Source of the DNA: Zelonia costaricensis
Taxonomy: Eukaryota > Euglenozoa > Kinetoplastea > Trypanosomatida > Trypanosomatidae
NCBI GenBank assembly: GCA_030849075.1
Contig: JASAOO010003089.1
Location: 1 to 21,250, forward strand
Direction: 5' to 3'
DNA length: 21,250 nucleotides
Under the pieces are notes generated by a model. The model saw only the letters and a list, made by a program, of their open reading frames with translations, did no database searches and was not told where the DNA came from. Below, in pieces: positions 1 through 8,592 of this stretch (its first letter is position 1; every line of letters starts with the position of its first letter). Both the position numbers and the translations under genes were made by a program.

Positions 1-469
1 AGAGGCAGAGAGAAGGAAGGCCGTGGCGTGTTGTTGTCGCGCTTCCCGAACTACGGAGTCCTGCGCGCTGACGGAAGAGCCACGAAGTGTTTGCGGTGTC
101 AGTGTGGCGGCGTGTGGGGGGGAGAGGGGAAGTGGGAGGGGGGGGGTGGTGGTGAGGGCGCTGTGGCGAGCCTCGTGTATGCGGATTTGTGTCTTGCTTA
201 ATGCGAGATTCTCTTTCCTAGGCTGTCCTCTGCACGGCGACTTTTCCACGTCCTTCACCCGTGTGTCGCTGTCGGCGTGCGGGTGCGTGTGTTACTGCGT
301 GCAGGCGCGCGCCTTGCCTCTTCTTTACAATTCAGCTGCGTTGCGTCCAGACGTCTTCTCGGAAGCGGGTGCTGATGGACGTGCGGAGTGCGGAGCTTTG
401 GGCAATGTGGTGCGCGTTCCGAGCGAGGCCAGTGTGGAGTCACACTGAGAGCGAAGCCACGTATGCACC

Positions 470-488
470 CACACACACACACACACAC
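470..488. repeat. (CA)n microsatellite
   Basis: Nineteen bases of alternating C and A in non-coding sequence. Confidence 0.9.
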
Positions 489-1082
489 GTACGACCGTAC
501 GAGCACCACAGGCACAGACCGCACGCACAGACGAACCAGAGATGAGCAGCAGCAACGAAGGAGGCAGGCGACTTAGGAGGGCGTGTGCGCGTGCGAGGGG
601 GAAGGGAAGGAGGGGGGGGGGAAGAGTAGAGAAAGCGAGTTCGTATGCGAGCGGAGAGGCTTAGAGAGTGAAGAAGGAAGACCAGGAGGGGGTTGGGCGG
701 GCTGAGGTTTATTCAGTCCTTGTTGTAGTAGTAGTGTTCACTGATGCGTGATTAGCGGGGATGTTGTGGGGTGGTGGTGGTGGTGGTGGGTAAAGCGCGG
801 AGGGAGAGACGCGTTCCCGTTCAGGTGGTGTGAGAGCACCCGATACGAGTGCGCAGATGGGAATTGTGCAGGGTGAGGGAGGGACAGAGAGGGAGAAGGT
901 GGCAGTCGTGATGGAAAGAGCACCCACGTGTGCTCGTGCGGGTTCGCGAGAGGCCCCTCGCCGCGACGGAGCGCGTACGTGTGCGTGCAAACGCATCGAT
1001 ACGTGCATCTCTTCGCGCGAGCTCACGCTGACAAGAGTTCCTCGACCGAAAAAGGGGATGCGCGATTCGAGGTGGTGGTGGT

Positions 1083-1083
<1 letters not shown>

Positions 1084-1114
<31 letters not shown>
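1084..1114. repeat. (GT)n microsatellite
   Basis: Thirty-one bases of uninterrupted GT on the plus strand, read as (CA)n in minus-strand RNA. It is complementary to the (UG)n tract of the same 3' UTR at 1246-1224. Confidence 0.95.
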
Positions 1115-1115
<1 letters not shown>

Positions 1116-1223
1116 CGCTTACACAGAGTTTGCGTTCAGCAACGGTGATCAAGGAGGAAGTTGATGCCTGTCCAGTGCAGTTCACCCTTCAAGGCGCACG
1201 CGATCGCCGCGCCCCCGGCACCG

Positions 1224-1246
1224 ACACACACACACACACACACACA
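1224..1246. repeat. (AC)n microsatellite just after the stop codon
   Basis: Twenty-three bases of uninterrupted AC on the plus strand, followed by a further short AC block to about 1256. In the mRNA this is a (UG)n tract beginning within about 55 nt after the stop codon at 1300. Confidence 0.95.
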
Positions 1247-1299
1247 GACACACACAAACACGTGCTATGCTTTGTGCTGCTTGCCCATCGCGCACTTCG

Positions 1300-2238
1300 C
1301 TAGAACACCATCCGCACAAGGCGCGCTTTTTCTTCCGATAGCGCCTCCCACGCGGTGATGCACGCGTCTGCGGCGCACTGCAACGCCGCCACGTCCGCCG
1401 TCCGCGTCCACACCTGCCGCTGCTGCTGCTGCTGCTGCGGATGTTGTTGTTGCGAGTGCTCGGCGGTGGACCTCGACCCATCCACTGCACCGCTCCCGGC
1501 GCTGGCGGCGTCTGCGGGAACGAGGAGCTGCGAGGCGAGCTGCGCCTTCGCCTTTCCAACTTCAGCATCCACGTGCAGCTCGCCCGCCTCGACGGCGTTC
1601 TCGCTGTCTGCCGGCACCTCCTCAGGCGACGCGGAGCGGGGCAGCAGCAGCGCTCGGTCCACCACGACGTCGCGCCACACCAGCTGCGGTGTGAGCACAG
1701 CGGGTGCCGCCGCGGAGAATGCTGTGGTAGACGGCGTTGGTGCTGTTGATGACTCGTTGACCGCTTCACCTGCGGCGGCACCGGCCCACGCCGCAACCGT
1801 GCGGAAGTTCTGCTCCAGCGCGAGCGCTGCAACGGCAATGGAGTCCAGCTGTGCGGTGCGCTGGAGCTCCTTCTCGTGCAGCCGCATGAACCCGATGGGG
1901 CTGATGAGGAAGAGAAGGCTGCTAATGCTGAAGACGCAGGAGGCCGCGATGAGGTGCGAGAGGCGGCGAACGCGCAGCGGGTTGCGTAGGCGCCACACAC
2001 GGTAGATCTGGGCTCGCTGGTAGTACATGCCGATCCCGCCGGCACCCGCGGCGATGACTGCGAGGCTGCCCAGCACGCGGCTCCACGTCACCAGCCGCCG
2101 CGCGTAGCGGAAGCGCTTGTTGGCGAGCTGCTCGATGTCGTTGTACAGCAGGCGGCTGTCGACGCTGTAGGACTCGCACACGGCGACAAGCCGGTCAGCG
2201 CTGTTGGCGTCTCCCGCGGAGCAGCTGGCGGAAGCCAT
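1300..2238 (-). CDS. Hypothetical protein with two predicted transmembrane segments (312 aa)
   Basis: I do not recognise this family. The chosen ATG at 2238 opens with residues MASASCSAGD. The frame stays open further upstream, but that part translates a CA repeat, the proposed splice acceptor and its pyrimidine tract, so it is rejected. Residues 15-50 look helical and charged. Two hydrophobic segments follow, at about 50-73 (Gly/Ala-rich) and 96-118, separated by a strongly basic loop (about 74-95, with seven Arg), which by the positive-inside rule should face the cytosol or the mitochondrial matrix. Residues 119-160 look like an amphipathic helix. A low-complexity Ala/Ser/Thr region follows, then a short polyQ tract and a conserved-looking C-terminal helix ending in RLVRMVF. 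An organelle membrane location is possible, but no targeting signal is clear. That it is a gene is well supported by GC-rich codon use and the upstream splice signals; its function is unknown. Confidence 0.8.
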   Translation of the reverse strand: MASASCSAGDANSADRLVAVCESYSVDSRLLYNDIEQLANKRFRYARRLVTWSRVLGSLAVIAAGAGGIGMYYQRAQIYRVWRLRNPLRVRRLSHLIAASCVFSISSLLFLISPIGFMRLHEKELQRTAQLDSIAVAALALEQNFRTVAAWAGAAAGEAVNESSTAPTPSTTAFSAAAPAVLTPQLVWRDVVVDRALLLPRSASPEEVPADSENAVEAGELHVDAEVGKAKAQLASQLLVPADAASAGSGAVDGSRSTAEHSQQQHPQQQQQQRQVWTRTADVAALQCAADACITAWEALSEEKARLVRMVF

Positions 2239-2254
2239 GCTCGTGCGGAGGCGA

Positions 2255-2271
2255 TGTGTGTGTGTGTGTGT
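2255..2271. repeat. (TG)n microsatellite in the proposed 5' UTR
   Basis: Seventeen bases of alternating T and G on the plus strand, so (CA)n in the mRNA, starting 17 nt before the start codon at 2238. Confidence 0.85.
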
Positions 2272-2338
2272 TTGCAGGAGGATTGTTTGTCTGGAAGTCG
2301 TCGGTCGATCAGCTTTGCCGCGTGATGAGGACGAGAGC

Positions 2339-2385
2339 CTATTAGTGAGGGGGGGGGGCGGAGAAGAGGTAGGGGAGGGCGACGC
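2339..2385 (-). promoter_or_regulatory. Candidate trans-splice acceptor and polypyrimidine tract for the 312-residue gene
   Basis: On the minus strand a C/T-rich tract (about 2385-2345) is followed by CACTAATAG, whose AG lies at 2340-2339. This resembles a branch-point-like motif placed just before a 3' splice site. It would give a 5' UTR of 100 nt containing a short (AC)n run. Trans-splicing at the first AG after a pyrimidine tract is the norm in trypanosomatids; use of this particular site is inferred. Confidence 0.5.
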
Positions 2386-3087
2386 GCTGTTGGCCGATGC
2401 AAGTTCATCCCGCTGGAGAAGATGGTGGTGGTGGTGATGGTGGACGCCGCAGCCGGTGAAAGAAGCAGAGAACGCCGATGCGTGGAGCGGAACCGCGCTG
2501 ATGCCACACATAGCAGCCAGTACCGGCTCTCTGAGGCAGGGACGAGTGCACTCAGCTCTTGCATGAGCCCCCCCCCCCCACACACAGTCGGGCGAAGACA
2601 CACCCATCAGAGGCACAAACGCGCTCCTCGGGTCTGTGCCCACCTCTTCAACGAATCTTCATCGCGTCGTGACACGGGCGAAGCGCACGACGTGCGGTGC
2701 TACGCGATCAACCTTCGCTTTCTTTCTTGAAGACGTACGGATCACGTCGACCCCTTCCGAGTAGTCGCCACCAACAACGCGCATCCCTCCGCACTCCGCC
2801 CTCCACCACCTCCTCCCCCATTTCTGGTGTGACAGGCAACGCAGGGACGGGAGGGAGGGGGGAAGGGGGAGCCGACGCGTGGTGCGTGTCATCGACTGAG
2901 ATTCGGCGAGGGCGGGGAGACCCCGCACAAGAACCTCTGTGCACCTAAACACACGCATCGGCACGTACCGACAAACGGCAAACACACACGAGACAATAAG
3001 TGGCGCCCAACGGCGACAAGACAGCAGCGCGACGCGCAGGCACGGGGGGGGCGGGGCGGCGGGAGAAGGGCGCAGCCCCTGACGACA

Positions 3088-3119
3088 ACACACACACACA
3101 CACACACAGGGGGGGGGGG
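3088..3119. repeat. Compound (AC)n-(G)11 repeat
   Basis: Twenty-one bases of AC (3088-3108) run directly into eleven G (3109-3119). On the coding strand it reads as a C tract followed by (TG)n. Confidence 0.95.
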
Positions 3120-3849
3120 TAGCGTGAAAGAAGGAATGGGAGATGAATGCGCGCGTGCGCTCGAGACAGGCAGCGAGGAGGCCAGAGACGTGAAGGCGAC
3201 GACAGTGAGGGGGGGAGGGGGGGGGAGAGATGGAGGGTGGCGACAGGGCGCTGACGTGTCTACTGTAAAACGAAGCGAAGAAGAGAAGAAGACGCCGATG
3301 CCCTGTTGACGTGGGTGGGGGTGGGGAGCAGCAGGACGCATGGGGCGGCGGCGAGGAGGAGGGGAGGGGGGCACGCAGCACGGCGTGCGGCAACGCGAGT
3401 TGGCAGATCACCACACAAGAGGCCAGGAGAAGAATGCATGCGAGGTCTTACCTCCCTCCTCCCACTCCTCACTCGTGATTGCGTGATCGACGTCTTCAGT
3501 GCCGCAGCGTGTGTGAAAGCTGCAGACTATTGTGTGTCGCTGCTGCGTTCGCTATCGACGGCTTGATCGATGCGATGGGGAGGCCTGGGAATGGGATAGG
3601 ATGGCGTGGACGGCGGCTGGGCGCCGGCATGGCACGGGGGAAAAGCACACGAGTGTGGCTTGTGTGAGACGCGTGGCGAGCCGCGTGGGGGGGGGGGAGG
3701 CTCGGTCGTCGCCTTCATCGCGGCACTTCTTGTGTCGCACCAGGACCACCCCACCCCCTCCCCCTCAACGCACCGCGCCCAGTCTTTGCCGACGCCACCT
3801 CACCTGCGCCGAGGACGGGTGAACAATGGAAGAAAAAAGAGCAAGAACG

Positions 3850-3891
3850 CACACACACACACACACACGCACACACACACACACACACACA
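3850..3891. repeat. (CA)n microsatellite with one interruption
   Basis: A CA repeat of about 42 bases on the plus strand, broken by a single G at 3869. It lies about 280 nt after the stop codon of the GST-like gene, in its probable 3' UTR, where it is (UG)n. Confidence 0.95.
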
Positions 3892-4140
3892 AACCGACAG
3901 TGTGGAATACAGGAGGAGTGAAGAGGAGCAACTATGATGGGTGGAAGCGAGAAACAAGAATGAAGAGACCGGCGGTTTGGCCGTGATGGACGTCGTTGAG
4001 TGATGCGTGTCCGTGTGTGGAGGTGTGCGCAGTGAACACTCGAGAGGAGCGAAGTCCACAGAAGCGTGCACTGCACTGACACAGCAGGAGATGCAAGGCA
4101 GCAGCCACAGCAGCACACCGCGCTAACCAGAACTCCTGTC

Positions 4141-4170
4141 GCACACGCACACACACACACACAGACACAG
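4141..4170. repeat. (CA)n repeat immediately after the GST-like stop codon
   Basis: An imperfect CA repeat with a pure core at 4148-4163. In the mRNA it is a UG tract beginning within about 10 nt of the stop codon at 4173. Confidence 0.85.
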
Positions 4171-4172
4171 AC

Positions 4173-5294
4173 TCACGCGCGAACGACGTTCAGGCGCATC
4201 GCTTTACCGATTTCCGTCGCCACCGGCAGCGCGAGGATGTTCTTGTAGTACTTGAAGGCGCCAGGAAACTGCGCGATCAGCTCGGCCTTCAGCGCCTGGC
4301 ACGTCAGCGCGAAGTGGAGGGCCATGGCCATGACAAGGTCGGCAGCCGTCAGCGAGTTGCCCACGAGGAAGATCAGATCCTGCCGCTGGATCGGTGCGCC
4401 GACCCCACCCGCGCCTCCCAAGTGCGAACCACGCGCGGACATGAGCATCGACGCCCGCGGGGTGGCGGTGATCATCGAGTTGTCACGCGCCGAGGACATG
4501 CGCCGGCTGGGGCGGTGCGCGTCGTCAGCGCTGTCCTCCTCGCCGAGCGCCTCGTTCGTGCTGCGCCGGATCGCCTCGATCTGACGCTCCCGCTCCTGCC
4601 GGTCCTTCTCCGTGGCCCGCTGCCGGATCGACCCAGCCACGTTGTAGACGGCGCTGAGCCGCGAGTCGCGCGTCGCGCGGGTGGCCATGTAGTCCTCCTC
4701 GTTCCACAGCAGCTCCTCGTCCGTGATGGCGGAGCGGGCCGTCAGGGAGCCCGACTGCTGCAGCAGCGTCCGCCGCGCCTCGCGCAGGTAGGCGAGGCGG
4801 CGCTCCAGCCCCGCCATGCTCTTCCACAGCAGCGTCTTGGCGTCTGCGTCCGGCTTCGGGGCTCCCGGCTTGCGCTCGAAGGCCGCGAACTGACGCGTGT
4901 AGCGGTCGATGTGCGTGATCGCGAAGTCGAGCCAGCTGTCCACCTGCGTCGACTCCACGAGGGAGTGGCCGTACATGGCGTACGGCACGGGGTACTGCGG
5001 GTGCGGGATCTTCTCGTTGCTAGCCCCGTCGATGCCAGCGCTGACGGCAACGAGCATGACCTCGGTGCGAGCCAGGTAGCGGATCATCGCGTTCGACTCG
5101 AAGAGGTAGCCCTCATCTGTCTTCATGACCGGCACGCGCTGCATCGGGTGGCAGTTCAGTCGATACGCCTCCGTCTCGTTCTGGTTGCCCAACTCGATGG
5201 GCACCAGCTTCAGCTGGATGCCGGCGTACGCCGCGACGAGCAGCGTGCGCTGCACATACGGCGACTCGATCGGGCCCATCAGGGAGACAACCAT
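4173..5294 (-). CDS. GST-fold protein resembling the elongation factor 1B-gamma GST domain, with an internal insert (373 aa)
   Basis: Residues 1-76 read as a GST N-terminal thioredoxin fold: an opening strand, then S11-P-Y-V-Q-R with Ser at the place of the catalytic Ser of several GST classes, a V54-P55 pair matching the cis-proline, and E66-S67-N-A matching the glutathione-contacting Glu-Ser. The C-terminal helical domain has a helix around STQVDSWLDFA, an N-capping box T316-A-A-D319, and a final FPGAFKYY segment. These resemble the GST part of eEF1B-gamma, although the protein lacks the C-terminal EF1G domain. Between about residues 195 and 305 lies a charged, then Ser/Met/Gly-rich insert not found in ordinary GSTs, which usually have 200-230 residues. 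The start is the ATG at 5294; the frame extends upstream only through pyrimidine-tract sequence. Whether it acts as an enzyme or a scaffold in a translation-related complex cannot be told. The family call is fairly sure, the specific role is not. Confidence 0.88.
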   Translation of the reverse strand: MVVSLMGPIESPYVQRTLLVAAYAGIQLKLVPIELGNQNETEAYRLNCHPMQRVPVMKTDEGYLFESNAMIRYLARTEVMLVAVSAGIDGASNEKIPHPQYPVPYAMYGHSLVESTQVDSWLDFAITHIDRYTRQFAAFERKPGAPKPDADAKTLLWKSMAGLERRLAYLREARRTLLQQSGSLTARSAITDEELLWNEEDYMATRATRDSRLSAVYNVAGSIRQRATEKDRQERERQIEAIRRSTNEALGEEDSADDAHRPSRRMSSARDNSMITATPRASMLMSARGSHLGGAGGVGAPIQRQDLIFLVGNSLTAADLVMAMALHFALTCQALKAELIAQFPGAFKYYKNILALPVATEIGKAMRLNVVRA

Positions 5295-5407
5295 TTTCTT
5301 CTCCTCGCGTAGAGCGGGACAAGGGAATTGAATTGTGGGTGGGTTGGGGATCGGCAGCGCTTCGAGGTGAGTAGCCGAGCACGCGTGCAAGCTGCTGCCG
5401 CCGCGGA

Positions 5408-5441
5408 CTCGCGAGGGGAGGGAGGGAGGGAGGGAGGCAGG
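5408..5441 (-). promoter_or_regulatory. Candidate trans-splice acceptor and polypyrimidine tract for the GST-like gene
   Basis: On the minus strand a repeated CTCC tract (5441-5411) is followed closely by an AG at 5409-5408, giving a 5' UTR of about 113 nt. Other AGs lie a little further downstream, so the exact site is uncertain. Confidence 0.4.
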
Positions 5442-5602
5442 ATGGACGGCGATGGAAATAGAGACACACAGAGAAGACACACGAAGAGTCGCACAAGACT
5501 GCGTGCAGGCGAACAGGCAGAGAGAGCGAGCACGCACACACAATAACACGCGCACTCAGCGAAGTCCTCTTGTGGGAGTGTGGGTACGATCGACTATGTG
5601 AA

Positions 5603-5629
5603 TGTGTGTGTGTGTGTGTGTGTGTGTGT
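5603..5629. repeat. (TG)n microsatellite
   Basis: Twenty-seven bases of alternating T and G on the plus strand, about 310 bases upstream of the GST-like start codon and probably outside the mature mRNA. Confidence 0.95.
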
Positions 5630-6279
5630 ACGTGTACGTGCGTATGTGTGAGGCGTTCCGGGCGCGCACATGTGCGTGTGCGGGGGACGGGGGTCCAACG
5701 AGGTGCGGTGGGGTGGGGCGGTGCAGCAGCAGGAGGCGACTCCTTCTCTCGCTCTACGGGTGGAGGGTGAGACATGCATGCTCACCTCGTGATGCGGTGA
5801 TCCACATGTGCGGTTCTTGCGCCGTGTTGTACATCTTGGGAAGAAAAATACCGCCCCCCCCCCACACACACACCATGCAAGAGGACGCGTTTACGCTGAT
5901 GCGGTGCACGCGCATGCAGCCGGCCTCTCTCTCTTCTCTTCCCCCGCTCAGGCGCCCTGTCCCCTCATGCGTGTGCGCCCCAGCGTGTACCATCGAACGC
6001 ACTGTTGTGCCTGTGCAAGAGAAAGGCAGATCCGTAGCCGTGGGCGTTCGCGCGATGCTGCGCAGCTCAAGTGGGAAAAGGGCGGGGCGGGGAAGCTGAG
6101 GGCAGAGCACCGAGAGGGCCATCGAGCAGAGCGCTGCGCGAAGACGTGACGTGTGCGCCGTGTCGCTGTTTCTTCTTCTTCATATCGTCTCGTCTTTATC
6201 TCCGATTTGAGGGGTGGGGGAGGGGGCAAAGAGAAGGGGAGGGGGGGGGGCTTAGAGGCGGAGTCGTAGTCGAAGGGGT

Positions 6280-6296
6280 ACACACACACACACACA
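6280..6296. repeat. (AC)n microsatellite
   Basis: Seventeen bases of AC with a second short block to about 6307; (UG)n in the NOT2 sense direction. Confidence 0.85.
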
Positions 6297-6600
6297 AGCA
6301 CACACACGGAGTGGGTGGGAGTGGGAGACGACAGCCAGAGGCGCCACGCAGCGCTGTATTACGACACACGCACCACACACTCACAAACACATTCACGAAC
6401 AGAAACGCAGCGTGCGCGGGCACGCTCACAAGTCCTACAACACCATCATCAAGGTAGAAGGAAAACGAAGGAAAGGAAAACACAAAGAGGACCACCAGCA
6501 ACTTGTCACCGCTACGGTAAAGACGCGCAGGCGGACGTCCAGACGACACACACACACACGCACACAAGGCAGTGCGGTGGAGGTAGCCCATCAGTCACTT

Positions 6601-6622
6601 CACACACACACACACACACACA
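6601..6622. repeat. (CA)n microsatellite
   Basis: Twenty-two bases of uninterrupted CA, preceded by an imperfect block at about 6546-6567; (UG)n in the NOT2 sense direction. Confidence 0.9.
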
Positions 6623-6720
6623 GATACCCACATTGATGCCACCTCCTGTACAGACATACACACCCGTGGGCGGACCAGCTGCGATAATCGCTGGAGACGT
6701 AGAAATAGGACGGAGACGCG

Positions 6721-6750
6721 TACACACCCACACCCACACACACACACAGA
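6721..6750. repeat. Imperfect CA-rich repeat
   Basis: A CA repeat interrupted by extra C bases, one of at least five such tracts following NOT2. Confidence 0.75.
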
Positions 6751-6910
6751 CCAACGTGCACGCACGGGTGCAGGAGAAGCAAACACGCAACAACCGCGCC
6801 CGCCCTCGCGTACGGAACGGACGAGAGTGAAGAGAGATAAAGAAGATCGAACCGTCTTCGCCATTCATGGGCGCTCATAGCCAAACGCCTTACACAGAGG
6901 CACAAACGCA

Positions 6911-6928
6911 TACACACGCACACACACA
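6911..6928. repeat. Imperfect (CA)n repeat in the NOT2 3' UTR
   Basis: A CA repeat broken by a single G, about 200 nt past the NOT2 stop codon and the first of the UG tracts in that 3' region. Confidence 0.75.
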
Positions 6929-7130
6929 TGCACACCCACACGAACGTTCTATGGAGGCGCAGTTGCACACTAAAGGCGAGCGGGGTGGGAGGAGGGAGGA
7001 GAGGGGGGGGGCCGCGGCGCATCAGCCGCAGCGTCCCCCGTGCCACTCTCTCCTCCTTTCCCCCGTCGTTCCCCCGCCTGGGTTCACACACACGAGCGCA
7101 GGCCGGGAACGCAGGTGCACGGCGGTGGGC

Positions 7131-8557
7131 CTACGCGCTGGCGGGCGGGCTCGTGTTGTTCCCGCTGCCGCCGTTCGAGCCTGCCGTGGCCCCCTGCGAG
7201 GACGCCTTCGCCTTCGCCCGCTGGGTCTGCTGCCGCGCCGCCTCCTCCATGGCAGCGACCAGCGCGCCCTGCTCCTCGAGGTCGGCCGCCACAATCGTGT
7301 GGTTCGGCTCGGTGCGCACCTGCTTCCACTCGTTGGGCTGGAACACCATGTAGGTGCCGACGTACACCTTCTGACCATCCGGCCGCGTACTCGCCGTTTC
7401 CATGGGCGACCCGTCCTCCGCCTTCACGGTGTGCATCCAGTTCTGCGTGCGCTTGTTGTACCGCCAGCCGCGCTCGTACAGGGCCCGGGCCGCGGCGAGG
7501 TGCAGCACATCCCGCGGCATGCTGTAGAAGATGTAGAACAGCGTCTCCTCCTTGAACTGGTGGAAGGACTTCATGGAGAGCGACTTCGGCCGCGGCTTCT
7601 TGTAACTGTCCGGGATCTTGAACTCCGGGAGAATAAAGTAGTCGTACGAGTCCAGCGGCAGCGTGGCCAGCGTGGTGTGCAGCCACCCGTCCTCGGTGAC
7701 GGACAGGCCGATCTGCGTGATGTCCACACCACGCGTGATGAAGGTGAAGTTGAGCTCATCCGTGTCCTGCTGACTCACTGGCCGACCCGTCAGCGCGTCC
7801 GTCGGCTCCTCGGCGGTGGGCACGTACGGGGTGCCAGCCATGGGCACGGGCGGCTGCACGACCCGCACGAGCTGCTTCAGTCCGTACTCGTCATCAACCT
7901 CAATCTTGCCTTTCCCCGTCGCCGCGGCGGGGGCGAGCGAGGATGGCGCGGCCGCACCCGAGGGCACGGCCTGCTGCTGCTGCTGCTGCTGCATACCACT
8001 CGCCGCGGTGGAGGCAGGCGCCGCGCTGGAGTTGCCCGAGATGGCGCCGGAGCCGGGCTGCTGCTGCTGCTGCTGGGCGGCCTGCGGGTTGGACGGCTGC
8101 TGCTGCTGCTGCATTGGGGAAGCGGCGGCGATGGCGGGGTCCAGGTGCGGCCCGACGGCGCTGCCAGGCAGCATCATCCCGGCTGCCTGGGCGCCACCCG
8201 CCTTGCCCGCCGACAGCAGCGCCGCGAGCTGCTGCTGGTGCTGCTGCTGTTGCTGAGCGAGGGCCTGCGCCTGTGCCTGCTGCTGCTGCTTCTGGTGGAA
8301 GTGCTGAAGCTGCTGCTGCTGCTGCTGGTGCTGCTGCTGTTGCTGGCGCATCTGAGCCAGCGTGAGACTGAGCACACCGTTGCCCCCCGCACCGCCGGCC
8401 CCGGGACCGTACTGGGCCAGCACGGCGCCCTCCGGGATGCCGAGCCGCTGACGCAGCTCACGATCCTGCTGCTGCTGTTGTTGCTGTTGCTGCTGCTGCT
8501 GCTGGAGGAGCAGCACGTCGCTCATGGACAGGTAGCGGATGCCAGGGTGCGCCTCGG

Positions 8558-8592
<35 letters not shown>

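Larger units (their letters stand above)
1..1299. other. Intergenic / 3' UTR region downstream of the 312-residue membrane protein
   Basis: No reading frame here looks like a real protein; all are translations of simple repeats. Read on the minus strand it begins with the 3' UTR of the gene ending at 1300. It holds a (UG)n tract (1246-1224), then a (CA)n tract (1114-1084), a smaller (GGT)n stretch near 765-790, and strong pyrimidine tracts at about 640-597 and 152-115. Those tracts could be splice-acceptor regions for a further minus-strand gene whose start lies outside the window. Confidence 0.6.
2239..4172. other. Intergenic region between the GST-like gene and the 312-residue gene
   Basis: This stretch holds no convincing gene. 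It contains the 3' UTR of the GST-like gene, several purine-rich blocks on the plus strand (pyrimidine-rich on the coding strand, for example 3020-3075, 3200-3235 and 3340-3372), a C-run joined to CA repeats (about 2570-2586), a CA repeat joined to an 11-base G run (3088-3119), and a long interrupted CA repeat (3850-3891). The short frames across it are translations of these repeats. Confidence 0.6.
5295..7130. other. Intergenic region between NOT2 and the GST-like gene
   Basis: No convincing gene. It contains the probable 3' UTR of NOT2, with a series of UG tracts in the sense direction at 6928-6911, about 6750-6721, 6622-6601, 6559-6546 and 6296-6280; a G10 run at 6241-6250; a C-run joined to CA repeats near 5855-5873; and a (CA)n tract in the sense direction at 5629-5603. 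Reading frames here translate repeats. Confidence 0.6.

Noticed and set aside
709..1185. Minus-strand frame with Thr-His and poly-His runs downstream of the 312-residue gene
   Set aside because: It translates the (GT)n and (GGT)n repeats and has no recognisable protein features.
2239..2643. N-terminal extension of the 312-residue protein to an upstream Met
   Set aside because: It would translate the proposed splice acceptor, its pyrimidine tract and a CA repeat (poly-His and Thr-His runs).
5295..5555. N-terminal extension of the GST-like protein by 87 residues
   Set aside because: The added part translates a CTCC-type pyrimidine tract, and the GST fold begins directly at the ATG at 5294.
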